Assembly (NCBI RefSeq): GCF_003264855.1
Contig: NZ_NFZS01000004.1
Location: forward strand, 124,001-188,000
DNA length: 64,000 nt
Direction of reading: 5' to 3'
Origin: Dyella jiangningensis
GTDB taxonomy: Bacteria; Pseudomonadota; Gammaproteobacteria; Xanthomonadales; Rhodanobacteraceae
The notes under the pieces are model-generated. The model had not been told where the DNA came from and ran no database searches. It was given only the letters and a program-made list of their open reading frames with translations. This document shows, piece after piece, positions 48,265 to 56,099 of this stretch. The stretch's first letter is position 1. Every line of letters begins with the position of its first letter. The position numbers were made by a program, and so were the translations under genes.

Positions 48265-49932
48265 TCAGTTTTCGTAGGGCTTGATCGACTGGGGCACCAC
48301 GCGCGCGCCGAATTCGCGCTTGAGGGACTGCACCAGTGGATCCTCATCGATGGCCTGTTCCGCGGCCGACTGGGCCGCTTCGCGGGCGCTGGCGGCTCGT
48401 GCCGCCGGTGTTTCCACCGACGCAGCACGCTCCTCGGTGAAGCGCAGCTTGACGCGCTCGCCCAGGGCCTGGCTGATGCGTTCCTCCATCTGGCTCACCA
48501 TGGGTTCCACGGCCAGATGCATGTGCGCCGGCTGCAGGGCGAGGATCAGGGTGGGGCCGTCGCGGCCACGCAACGCCGCGTTCTGCGCCAGCTGACCCAA
48601 CGGGCCTCGCAGGTTCGCCTGTTCGATCAGGCTGTCCCAGTGCGGCAGGCCGGACGCGTCACGCGCCACCGGCTCGCGCGGTGCCACGGGCGCAGCAACG
48701 ACTGGCGGCGCGGCGCGAGGGGTTTCGGCCACACTGGCGACGTGCATCCGTTCGTTTGCCACAGGCGCCGCGGAGCGGGAAGGCGCCGGTGCCGGCGCGC
48801 GCTGCGCACCCGTGCCTGACGGCCGCTCGACCGGCGTACCGCCGTCATCGGCGGGACGGAACGCGAGCATGCGCAGCAGCGCCATTTCGAAGCCGGTACG
48901 CGCATCGGGCGCCAGCGACAAATCGCGGCGACCGGTCGTGGCGATCTGGTAATAGAGCTGCACGTCCTCGGGAGCGAACTGCTGGGCCAGCACGGCGAGC
49001 GCACTGTCATCGCCCTCGTCATCAGGGCGATAACGCGGTACCAGCTGGATCAGCTGGAGGCGATGCAGCACGCTGGCGAGGTCGTCCAGCACGCCGCCGA
49101 AATCCGGCGAGAACGAGGCGATGCGCGTGCATTCGGCCATCAGCGTCTCACCGTTGCCTTCCGCCAGCGCCTGCAGCACGCCCATCACCTGGCCACGCGC
49201 CACGCTGCCGAGCATCGCGCGCACGTCGTCCGCGCGCAGCGAACCGCCACCGTAGGCAATGGCCTGGTCCAGCAGCGACAGGCCGTCGCGCAGCGAACCG
49301 TCGGCGCCGCGTGCCAGCTCGGCGATCGCCGCGTCCTCGTAGGGAATGTTTTCCGCGCCCAGGATGTGGCGCATCTGGCCCGAGATCTGCTCGGGCAGCA
49401 GGCGCTTGAGATTGAACTTGAGGCAGCGCGACAGCACCGTCACCGGCAGCTTTTGCGGATCGGTGGTGGCGAGCAGGAATTTCACGTGCGGCGGCGGCTC
49501 CTCCAGCGTCTTCAACAAGGCGTTGAAGGCAGGCTTGGAGAGCATGTGCACCTCGTCGACGAGGTACACCTTGAAGCGGCCGCGGGCGGGCGCGTACTGC
49601 GCGTTCTCGATCACTTCGCGCACGTCGTCCACGCCGGTGTTGCTGGCCGCGTCGATCTCGAGCAGGTCCACGAAGCGGCCGGCGTCGACCGCGGTGCAGA
49701 CCGCGCACTCGCCGCAGGGATCGGCCGATTCACCGCGTTCGCAGTTCAGCGACTTGGCGAAGATGCGCGCGATGGTGGTCTTGCCCACGCCGCGCGTGCC
49801 GGTAAACAGGTAGGCGTGGTGCATGCGCCCGGTGTCGAGCGCGTTGGTAAGCGCGCGCACGACGTGTTCCTGCCCGACCAGTTCAGCGAACTTGCGGGGG
49901 CGCCATTTGCGTGCGAGGACCTGATAGGACAT
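48265..49932 (-). CDS. dnaX: DNA polymerase III subunits gamma/tau
   Basis: ATPase motor of the clamp loader. The 555-residue protein starts MSYQVLARKWRPRKFAELVG. Walker A is GTRGVGKTT, the zinc cysteines are in CERGESADPCGECAVC, and NALLKTLEEPPPHVKFLLAT with LSRCLKFNLK is the SRC motif region. Domain III and a Pro/Ala-rich linker (about 370-430) are followed by a tau-like C-terminal domain. It is shorter than E. coli tau, and I see no A-rich slippery site, so a separate gamma by frameshifting is unlikely. The SRP RNA and tRNA-Ser lie upstream. Confidence 0.96.
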   Translation of the reverse strand: MSYQVLARKWRPRKFAELVGQEHVVRALTNALDTGRMHHAYLFTGTRGVGKTTIARIFAKSLNCERGESADPCGECAVCTAVDAGRFVDLLEIDAASNTGVDDVREVIENAQYAPARGRFKVYLVDEVHMLSKPAFNALLKTLEEPPPHVKFLLATTDPQKLPVTVLSRCLKFNLKRLLPEQISGQMRHILGAENIPYEDAAIAELARGADGSLRDGLSLLDQAIAYGGGSLRADDVRAMLGSVARGQVMGVLQALAEGNGETLMAECTRIASFSPDFGGVLDDLASVLHRLQLIQLVPRYRPDDEGDDSALAVLAQQFAPEDVQLYYQIATTGRRDLSLAPDARTGFEMALLRMLAFRPADDGGTPVERPSGTGAQRAPAPAPSRSAAPVANERMHVASVAETPRAAPPVVAAPVAPREPVARDASGLPHWDSLIEQANLRGPLGQLAQNAALRGRDGPTLILALQPAHMHLAVEPMVSQMEERISQALGERVKLRFTEERAASVETPAARAASAREAAQSAAEQAIDEDPLVQSLKREFGARVVPQSIKPYEN

Positions 49933-50027
49933 TCGAGGCCTGATCTTGGGGCAAGAACCGATTGTGCCAAGTCACCGCGGGCAAGTCAGTAACGATCGCC
50001 TCAGGTCCGGGCCGGTGCCGAAAAGGC

Positions 50028-50137
<110 letters not shown>

Positions 50138-50206
50138 ATAGACGTGGACAAGGTATTCCCTAGTCCCGATGTTCGCGCCGATGCTGGATCGTCGCGCTTT
50201 TGAAAC

Positions 50207-50299
50207 TGGCGGAGAGGGCGGGATTCGAACCCGCGATACGGGGATAAGCCGTATACACACTTTCCAGGCGTGCTCCTTCAACCACTCGGACACCTCTCC
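50207..50299 (-). tRNA. tRNA-Ser (GGA)
   Basis: The 93-base gene on the minus strand includes CCA. The acceptor GGAGAGG pairs with CCTCTCC, the anticodon loop CTGGAAA gives GGA (reads UCC/UCU), there is a long variable arm (TATACGGCTTATCCCCGTAT) typical of Ser, and the T arm is GGGTTCGAATCCC. A truncated copy lies 135 bases further upstream in its own transcript direction. Confidence 0.97.
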
Positions 50300-50400
50300 G
50301 CACGCAAAACTCTTACTGCGACCATCCGCGACGGGCGGGATGGTTCGGCCCTTCCTGGGCCTCACCCCTCGCTCACGCTCGGGGCCAACCTCCGGTTGTC

Positions 50401-50423
50401 CAAATTCGTTCCAGACGAATTTG
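50401..50423. repeat. hairpin repeat between the two tRNA-Ser copies
   Basis: CAAATTCGT (50401-50409) and ACGAATTTG (50415-50423) are exact reverse complements with a 5-base loop. They are followed on the minus strand by a GC-rich stretch with a second imperfect hairpin (about 50361-50390, GGGCCTCACC...CGGGGCC). The element fills the space from the truncated tRNA to near the intact one and looks like a short palindromic insertion. Only one copy is in the window. Confidence 0.5.
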
Positions 50424-50434
50424 TCGAACCCTAA

Positions 50435-50501
50435 GCGATACGGGGATAAGCCGTATACACACTTTCCAGGCATGCTCCTTCAACCACTCGGACACCTCTC
50501 C
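50435..50501 (-). pseudogene. truncated tRNA-Ser (GGA) copy
   Basis: 67 bases identical at 66 positions to the 5' part of the intact tRNA-Ser (50233-50299), from the acceptor 5' strand through the variable arm; the only change is in the anticodon stem (C to T on the RNA strand, 50477). The T arm and the 3' acceptor strand are missing: the sequence runs into TTAGGGTTCGACAAATTCG instead. It cannot fold into a complete tRNA. It lies between the promoter at 50552-50580 and the intact gene. Confidence 0.85.
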
Positions 50502-50551
50502 GCAATGGTGAAACCTGCCTGCAGGGCACTCGGGCCCGGCAAAGAGGCGAA

Positions 50552-50580
50552 AGGATACTGGCACGGCGCCATTCGTACAA
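50552..50580 (-). promoter_or_regulatory. probable tRNA-Ser promoter
   Basis: The minus strand has TTGTAC (50575-50580), 17 bases, TATCCT (50552-50557). The start would be near 50545, about 44 bases before the truncated tRNA and about 246 bases before the intact tRNA. I see no clear promoter between the two copies. Confidence 0.55.
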
Positions 50581-50597
50581 GATAGCCAGGGCGCGTC

Positions 50598-51107
50598 TCA
50601 GCCCGCCGGTTGCGGTACATCGCGCAGGAATACCGGCAGATCCGTGGCCGGCGGCTTGGCCGGCACCTGGTAGAACATGTCGGCCACGAAGCCGCGGTGA
50701 TACGTGGCGTGGTTGACCACGTGCAGGATGATGTCCTCTCGACTCATGCGCCCTTCCCCGCCGCCAATGAACCGGAAGTGCACGATTTCCACCGCTCGCT
50801 CGGGCGTCAGGCTTTCCGCATAGTCGAGGTACCAGGCGTTCATGGCTTGCTGGCGTTGCCACAGGTCATCGAACGGCAACGGTTCGGGCGTGTTGCGACT
50901 GGTGTAGCCGTGGGCACGACCCTGCAGGTGTGCCTGGAAGATGTCATCGACCACCCAGCTGTGGCTGAGCGTGCGCAGCATGTTGCCGAAGATGGTGGCG
51001 CGCGGCGCGGTGGCCGCACCTTCCGGCAAGGCGGCCACGGCGGCGTAGGTCAGGCGATCCGCCCAGGCCCGGTAACGGAGCAGCTTCTGCAGCTGACTGG
51101 ACGACAT
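50598..51107 (-). CDS. DinB family protein
   Basis: The 169-residue protein has the four-helix DinB-like metal-binding fold. Histidines are seen in LRTLSHSWVVDDIFQAHLQG and ILHVVNHATYHRGFVADMFY, the usual three-His metal site. Members are often thiol-dependent transferases or of unknown role; the exact function is not predictable. It is 21 bases after the MBL gene and in the same direction. Confidence 0.88.
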   Translation of the reverse strand: MSSSQLQKLLRYRAWADRLTYAAVAALPEGAATAPRATIFGNMLRTLSHSWVVDDIFQAHLQGRAHGYTSRNTPEPLPFDDLWQRQQAMNAWYLDYAESLTPERAVEIVHFRFIGGGEGRMSREDIILHVVNHATYHRGFVADMFYQVPAKPPATDLPVFLRDVPQPAG

Positions 51108-51128
51108 GGCTGCCTCCGAATCGATGAA

Positions 51129-51887
51129 TCAGCCGGCGTCGGGGCGCAGTGGCGCCGGCGCGGGCAATGCGATGCGTTCACCCGCGCGCGCAATCGCATA
51201 GCCGCGCGATTGCAGCGCGGCGCCATCCGCCTCGCTGCCGTAGTGATAGAGGCGCAGCCGCTCGCGCACCGATGCCGGATACTCCCGCTCGATGTCGTCG
51301 ATGCCCGTGTGCGACGGGTTGCCGACCAAGCCGCAATCGTGGGCAATCACTTCGCCGCCGTCAGCCACGCGTGCCAGCGCCTCGGGAATCGGCCGCGTAT
51401 CGCCGGTGTAGGCGAAGCTGCCGGCCAGCGCCACGCCATACGACGTGCCAGCCATGTGATGCCGCGTGCCGAACACATCGAACCACCGCCCCTCCAGCCA
51501 GAAGCCGCGCGTGCATGGCACCAGGTGGAAAGCCTCCCAGAAATTCGCGCCGCCCTCGGCCAGCACGCTCGGATAGTCGGCGACCCGCCCCTGCAACCAG
51601 GTCATCAGGCCCGCGTGGATGAACACGCGTGTACGACCGCGCCACTGCTCGTCGAACCAGAGCCGGAAGAACAGCCGTTCCATGCCGCCCACATGGTCCA
51701 TGTGCGTATGCGTGATGTAGAGCGCACGCGGCGGCTCGCCATAGGCGGCGAGATACCGGTCCAGCGTGTCGGGGCCGCAGTCGATCAGCAGCACGGGAGC
51801 GCCATCGCGTTCGAGCACCACGGACGACGAGCCCAGCTCCACCGCGTGCGCGGCGCCGACGCCAAGAAAATGCAGAGTCCAATTCAT
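51129..51887 (-). CDS. metallo-beta-lactamase fold hydrolase
   Basis: The 252-residue protein starts MNWTLHFLGVGAAHAVELGS with the GVGAA strand typical of RNase Z-like MBL proteins. The metal motif is THTHMDHVGG, a second set is in TRHHMAGTSYG and FAYTGDTRPIPEAL, and a third in IAHDCG. It resembles the RNase Z/lipid hydrolase-like group, but the substrate is unknown. It is followed by the DinB gene. An inverted repeat with the end of kdkA starts 5 bases before its ATG. Confidence 0.85.
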   Translation of the reverse strand: MNWTLHFLGVGAAHAVELGSSSVVLERDGAPVLLIDCGPDTLDRYLAAYGEPPRALYITHTHMDHVGGMERLFFRLWFDEQWRGRTRVFIHAGLMTWLQGRVADYPSVLAEGGANFWEAFHLVPCTRGFWLEGRWFDVFGTRHHMAGTSYGVALAGSFAYTGDTRPIPEALARVADGGEVIAHDCGLVGNPSHTGIDDIEREYPASVRERLRLYHYGSEADGAALQSRGYAIARAGERIALPAPAPLRPDAG

Positions 51888-51892
51888 GCGCA

Positions 51893-52099
51893 GAGAGCCT
51901 GACTATGGTCTCCTCGTGGCCCGCGCCAGGATCGGTTTACGTGCAGGGCAAGGAAGAGTGAAGGAGTGTATGTCAATACACGACTGAGCGATGACGCCGG
52001 CCTGGGCGCAAAACGACCCGGCCCGATGGGTTGTCGGGTGGTCGCCAAGCGAGCACCCGACGACAACGAGGACTGCCAGGAAACCATGGTCAGGCTCTC
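51893..52099. repeat. inverted repeat linking the kdkA 3' end and the MBL 5' flank
   Basis: Arms 51893-51914 and 52078-52099 match at 20 of 22 bases as reverse complements. The right arm contains the last codons and stop of kdkA; the left arm lies just before the MBL gene. The 163 bases between hold no gene but two further small inverted repeats (51966-51981, and 52030-52040 with 52054-52067). It may be a remnant of a small inversion or duplication, or a bidirectional end structure. Confidence 0.6.
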
Positions 52100-52821
52100 A
52101 CTGTACGCTCGTAGCGGTAGACGAGAGGTTTCCAAAGCTGTTCTTCGAAGGCGGCCTCGCCTTGCGTCGCGGCTCCAAGCTTCACCAGCGAGCGGCGCAG
52201 GCGCTGGAGGTTGTCCTGCTGCCAGCTTTCCGCCGGCTCGCGCTGGCGGCCGCGGTCGAAGTCGATCAGGTACAACTGCTCCGCCGTCACCAATACGTTG
52301 TGCGCGTTCAAGTCGGCGTGCCAGATACCGGCGCGATGGAAGCGGGCCACCAGCGCACCGACCAGTTCGGCCACTTCGCCGTCCAGCCGTCCCTCGGTGA
52401 GCAGCTCAGCCAATGTATGCGCATCCGCGATGCGGCGGGTGATCAGGTCGGCGGTATAGAAAAACCCGGTGCGCCGATATCGGCAGGCGACGGCCTGCGG
52501 GCCGGGCAGATCCAGCGCGGCGATGCGCCCGAGCAGGCGGAATTCCGCGAAGCAGCGCGTATGGTCGGCGCCCTTCCACAGGTAACGATCGCCCATCAGC
52601 TTCGCCACCATGCCGCCGCGGCGATAATGGCGCAGCACGCATTCGCCGGCGGGCGTGTCGATGATGGCCACGCCACCGCGGCCACCGCTTTGCTGGCGCA
52701 GGGCGTTGCGCACGCGCCACGCTTCGGGATCGAACCAGTCGGCGTCGACTTGTGGCGACACCGCGGCGTCGAACAGAATCGCTCCGGCGGCGTCTTCGCG
52801 GATTCGTTCCTGCATCGCCAT
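52090..52821 (-). CDS. kdkA: 3-deoxy-D-manno-octulosonic acid kinase
   Basis: KdkA phosphorylates the Kdo residue of lipopolysaccharide in bacteria with a single-Kdo core such as Haemophilus. The 243-residue protein has the kinase-like fold: GECVLRHYRRGGMVAKLMGD segment with RYLWKG, the catalytic loop RAGIWHADLNAHNVLV and the metal site LIDFDRGR. It is divergent from the GT9 gene (51 bases), consistent with an LPS core locus. Confidence 0.93.
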   Translation of the reverse strand: MAMQERIREDAAGAILFDAAVSPQVDADWFDPEAWRVRNALRQQSGGRGGVAIIDTPAGECVLRHYRRGGMVAKLMGDRYLWKGADHTRCFAEFRLLGRIAALDLPGPQAVACRYRRTGFFYTADLITRRIADAHTLAELLTEGRLDGEVAELVGALVARFHRAGIWHADLNAHNVLVTAEQLYLIDFDRGRQREPAESWQQDNLQRLRRSLVKLGAATQGEAAFEEQLWKPLVYRYERTVRA

Positions 52822-52872
52822 ACCTTGTGCTTCCGATGCCGCTCCAAGCCCTATTCCAGCGATTCTAGCCTA

Positions 52873-53916
52873 ATGACCCCTCCCGCCTCGATCTGCCTGC
52901 TGCGTACCTCCGCCATCGGCGACGTCACCCATGTCGTGCCGCTGGTACGCACGCTGCAGGCCGCCTGGGCCCAGACCGAGCCCACCTGGATCGTCGGCAA
53001 GCTCGAACGCCGCCTGGTGGGCGATCTGCCCGGCGTGAACTTCGTGACGTTCGACAAGGGCGCCGGTTTCGCCGGCATGCGTGAGGTCGGCAAGGCGCTG
53101 GAAGGCAAACGCTTCGATGCGCTGCTGCACATGCAGGTGGCACTGCGCTCCAACCTGCTGAGCCTGTTCGTGAAAGCGGACCGACGCATCGGTTACGACA
53201 AGGCGCGTGCCAAGGACGGCCACGGACTGGTGATCGGCGAACGCATCCCTGCCCGCACCGGCGAGCACGTGCTCGATGCCATCGGCAGCTTCTGCGAGCC
53301 GCTGGGCCTCAAGCAGACGCAGGTGCGCTGGGATATCCCGATTCCGGAGGAGGCGCACGCCTGGGCCGCCGAGCAGCTACCCGGCGACACGCCCACCTTG
53401 CTGGTCAGCCCGACCTCCAGCCACACGCTTCGCAACTGGCAGCCCGAGCGCTATGCCGCGGTGATGGATCATGCAAGCACACGTGGCTGGCGCGTGGTGC
53501 TGGTGGGCGGCCCGTCGCCGCTGGAACGCAGCATGGCCGATGCCGTGCTCGTGGCGTGCAAGCGCGCTCCGCTGGACCTCACGGGCAAGGACACGCTCAA
53601 GAAGATGATGGCGATGCTGACCCGCGCGCCGATGCTGCTGACGCCGGATTCGGGCCCGATGCACATGGCCAACACCGTCGGCTGCAAGGTGCTTGGCCTG
53701 CACGCCGCCAGCAACCCGAACCGTTCCGGTCCCTATTCCGACCGGCGCTGGTGCGTGGACAAGTACGACGAAGCCTCGCGCAAGTACCTGGGCAAGCCGG
53801 CCAGCGACATTCCCTGGGGCAGCAAGATCGAAAAGCCGGGCGTGATGGACCTCATCGGCGTGGATGAAGTGATCGAGCGCTTCGAGGCATGCGCCGCACA
53901 CCTGGGCCTGGCGTAA
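52873..53916 (+). CDS. GT9 family glycosyltransferase (heptosyltransferase-like)
   Basis: GT9 enzymes transfer ADP-heptose or related sugars to the LPS inner core. I choose the ATG at 52873 (MTPPASICLLRTSAIGDVTH), which gives 347 residues. The upstream open frame lies antisense to kdkA. The N-terminal RTSAIGDVTHVVPLV is the acceptor-side signature. The C-terminal Rossmann part has LVSPTSSHTLRNWQPERYAAV and LLTPDSGPMHMANTVGCKVL with LHAASNPNRSGPYS. Whether it is WaaC, WaaF or another heptosyltransferase cannot be settled; the similarity to WaaC-type proteins is closest in form. Confidence 0.88.
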   Translation: MTPPASICLLRTSAIGDVTHVVPLVRTLQAAWAQTEPTWIVGKLERRLVGDLPGVNFVTFDKGAGFAGMREVGKALEGKRFDALLHMQVALRSNLLSLFVKADRRIGYDKARAKDGHGLVIGERIPARTGEHVLDAIGSFCEPLGLKQTQVRWDIPIPEEAHAWAAEQLPGDTPTLLVSPTSSHTLRNWQPERYAAVMDHASTRGWRVVLVGGPSPLERSMADAVLVACKRAPLDLTGKDTLKKMMAMLTRAPMLLTPDSGPMHMANTVGCKVLGLHAASNPNRSGPYSDRRWCVDKYDEASRKYLGKPASDIPWGSKIEKPGVMDLIGVDEVIERFEACAAHLGLA

Positions 53917-53926
53917 CATCTTTCCT

Positions 53927-54005
53927 GTAGGAGCGCACCCAGTGCGCGAAAGGCCGACGGAGCGGTAAAGCCGCGGCGCCGATCGCGCACGGGGTGCGCT
54001 CCTGC
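53927..54005. repeat. head-to-head pair of REP-like elements (second copy)
   Basis: Arm 53927-53949 is identical over 23 bases to the left arm of the pair at 47796-47908. The right arm 53983-54005 matches its reverse complement with two changes. The middle differs from the first pair, as is usual for REP pairs. It lies between convergent genes (GT9 and DUF6165) and may end both transcripts. Confidence 0.85.
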
Positions 54006-54024
54006 AACAGCGGGCGGGGCGCGC

Positions 54025-54423
54025 TCAGGGCGCGCGGTAATCCTGGTAGGACTTCTCTTCGACCAGCTGCGAACCAAGCTTGAGGTTGATCTCGCGTTTC
54101 ACCGCAGCGCGCTCGTCATTGCGGAAATACACCGCACGGGCCAGCTCGATGAACTCGGCATCGAATGCCTGGGCCTTTTCCTTCAGGCGGATGCGATCCT
54201 CGATGTCCCACAGCACCTCGTTCACCGCCAGCAGGCGGGCACGCTCGTCGCTGATGTCCGTACGCGAGGCCGGATGCGCCGCCCAGGTGCCATTGAGCAG
54301 ATCCAGCTCGGTGCGCACGTTGGCCAGCTTGGCCGCGTCGGTGATCTGCTTGGACTTGATCTCCAGGATGGTGATCTTGTCGATCAGCTCGCCGTAGGAA
54401 ACCGGAACTTGGATGAGGCTCAT
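54025..54423 (-). CDS. DUF6165 family protein
   Basis: The ATG at 54423 (MSLIQVPVSYGELIDKITIL) gives 132 residues. The protein is helical and charged, with EIKSKQITDAAKLANVRTEL and the C-terminal FRNDERAAVKREINLKLGSQ. I recognise it as DUF6165, a family of unknown function often encoded beside LPS glycosyltransferases, which fits the GT9 and kdkA neighbours. It is convergent with the GT9 gene. An upstream in-frame ATG at 54495 is not preferred. Confidence 0.8.
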   Translation of the reverse strand: MSLIQVPVSYGELIDKITILEIKSKQITDAAKLANVRTELDLLNGTWAAHPASRTDISDERARLLAVNEVLWDIEDRIRLKEKAQAFDAEFIELARAVYFRNDERAAVKREINLKLGSQLVEEKSYQDYRAP

Positions 54424-54573
54424 GGAAACTCCGCGGATGACAGTGGGCGCCGTCGTGTCGTATCGATCACGGTGCCGCTGGTTTGAAGCGCACATGATAA
54501 CGGGGTCTTGACCGACGGTTCAGTCTCTGCGGATAGACTGGCGCCGGAACCCGACCCCAAGGAGAGAGAGTCC

Positions 54574-55041
54574 ATGCTTAACCCCCGTATTCTCGTGCTG
54601 TCGATGGCCGCCCTGCTGGCGGCCGGTCCGATGGCCGCCAGCGCCCAGTCCAGCCGCAACGGTGTACTGGTCCGCAACGATGGCATCTACCTGCGCTGTG
54701 ACCAGTGCGGCACGGTGGAAGCCATCGACCAGAACGTCACCCAGGGCAACGACCACAGCATGGCCGGCACCATCATCGGCGGTATCGCCGGCGGCGTGCT
54801 CGGCAACCAGGTCGGTGGCGGCAAGGGCAAGACGCTGGCCACGGTAGCCGGCGCGGTGGGCGGCGGCTATGCCGGCAACCGCATCGGCGCCAACAGCGGC
54901 CGCGGCAGCCAGAACTTCACCCTGCGCATCAAGATGGGCAATGGTGCCTACAGCAATGTCACCGTGCCCGACGCCAGCGCCATCCGCGTGGGCGACCTGG
55001 TGCAGATCGACCCGAACGGCAACGTCGTGCGCATCCAGTAA
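54574..55041 (+). CDS. glycine-zipper outer-membrane protein (SlyB-like)
   Basis: The ATG at 54574 (MLNPRILVLSMAALLAAGPM) has GGAGAGAG upstream. The 155-residue precursor has a cleavable signal (about 1-25, ASA-QSS site, no lipobox). Then follow a Cys pair (LRCDQCGTVEAI) and a glycine-zipper hairpin (AGTIIGGIAGGVLGNQVGGG to GGGYAGNRIG) of the 2TM type, and a C-terminal beta domain (VRVGDLVQIDPNGNVVRI-like). It resembles SlyB/Rickettsia 17-kDa proteins, but as a soluble or membrane-inserted rather than lipidated form. A weak promoter (TTGACC 54508 and TAGACT 54534, 20 bases apart) may serve it. Confidence 0.85.
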   Translation: MLNPRILVLSMAALLAAGPMAASAQSSRNGVLVRNDGIYLRCDQCGTVEAIDQNVTQGNDHSMAGTIIGGIAGGVLGNQVGGGKGKTLATVAGAVGGGYAGNRIGANSGRGSQNFTLRIKMGNGAYSNVTVPDASAIRVGDLVQIDPNGNVVRIQ

Positions 55042-55060
55042 CAGCCACGTACGTCCCACG

Positions 55061-55088
55061 AAAAAGCCGGCCTCGTGGCCGGCTTTTT
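55061..55088. terminator. bidirectional intrinsic terminator
   Basis: A 12-bp perfect stem (55061-55072 with 55077-55088, 4-base loop) has A residues on the left and T on the right. It serves the glycine-zipper gene on the plus strand and lpxK on the minus strand. Confidence 0.9.
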
Positions 55089-55090
55089 CA

Positions 55091-56089
55091 TTAGTGGGCG
55101 CCGCCTCGACGTGCGGGCACCTTGCGAATCCGATCGTCGAGCTCGTCGAAGAACGCCTGGGGCAGCACCGCCCGCACCGGGACCGTCCACCAGTGCGGCT
55201 GGGCAAACGCCTGGCATTTCACCGCATCCTTCTCCGTCATCAGTACCGGTTTGTCGTCGCCGAAGCTGAGCTCGTCACGGGCGAACGCATGATGGTCGGG
55301 AAAGGGATGCTCGATCACCTGCAGGCCTTGCGAACGCAGGCTGGCGAAGAAGCGTTGTGGATGGCCAATGGCCGCGACCGCGTGCACGTCCTGGCCGGCG
55401 AAATCAGCGAGCGGCCTGTGCTGGCCGTCCACGAGGGAACGCACCTGGCCGCCTTGCAATTGCATGGGGACGTCGCCCGGCGCCACTGCGCCACCGTTGC
55501 AGATGCGGAAATCTACCCGGGCCAATCGGGACAGTGGCTCACGCAACGGCCCGGCGGGAAGCAGGCGGCCGTTGCCGAAACGGCGCACGCCGTCGATCAC
55601 GCAGATTTCCACGTCGCGCGCCAACGCATAGTGTTGCAATCCGTCATCGGCAATGACCACATCGCAGCCGGCCTCGATCAGCAGCTTCGCAGCAGCGGGC
55701 CGCTCGCGCCCCACCGCCACGGCAACGCCGCTGGCACGGATCAGGCAGGGCTCGTCGCCCACCACGGCAGGATCCGGCGACTCGCCGAGCAACACGGGTT
55801 CCCGCTGTGATCCGCCATAGCCACGGCTCACCACGCCGGGCCGATAGCCGCGTCGGCGCAATGACTCCGCAATGGCGATGGTCAGCGGCGTCTTGCCCGT
55901 GCCTCCCGCGGTGAGGTTGCCAATGACCACGACGGGGACCGGCAGGCGCACGCTGCGCAACACGCCCATCCGGTAGAGCGCGCGGCGCAGCCCGGTCAAT
56001 ACGCCGTAAAGCAGCGCCAGTGGCGCGGTCCACCATGGTGTACGGCCAACGCCGTACCAGGCCGATTCGAGGCGTTCGGCCAGTGTCAC
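55091..56089 (-). CDS. lpxK: tetraacyldisaccharide 4'-kinase
   Basis: LpxK phosphorylates the lipid A precursor at the 4' position, at the inner membrane. I choose the GTG at 56089 (MTLAERLESAWYGVGRTPWW), about 10 bases after the msbA stop with an AAGG-like site; an ATG at 56116 inside msbA is the alternative. The 332-residue product has the Walker A GNLTAGGTGKT (57-67), GYRPGVVSRGYGG and the DDGLQHYALARD segment with catalytic Asp residues. Confidence 0.93.
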   Translation of the reverse strand: MTLAERLESAWYGVGRTPWWTAPLALLYGVLTGLRRALYRMGVLRSVRLPVPVVVIGNLTAGGTGKTPLTIAIAESLRRRGYRPGVVSRGYGGSQREPVLLGESPDPAVVGDEPCLIRASGVAVAVGRERPAAAKLLIEAGCDVVIADDGLQHYALARDVEICVIDGVRRFGNGRLLPAGPLREPLSRLARVDFRICNGGAVAPGDVPMQLQGGQVRSLVDGQHRPLADFAGQDVHAVAAIGHPQRFFASLRSQGLQVIEHPFPDHHAFARDELSFGDDKPVLMTEKDAVKCQAFAQPHWWTVPVRAVLPQAFFDELDDRIRKVPARRGGAH

Positions 56090-56099
56090 TCCGGGGCCT

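Noticed and set aside
48265..49932. dnaX frameshift to give gamma
   Set aside because: No A-rich slippery sequence is visible in the GC-rich gene.
50169..50585. 138-codon plus-strand frame across both tRNA-Ser copies
   Set aside because: It reads through antisense tRNA sequence twice and contains the repeated tRNA segment; not a protein gene.
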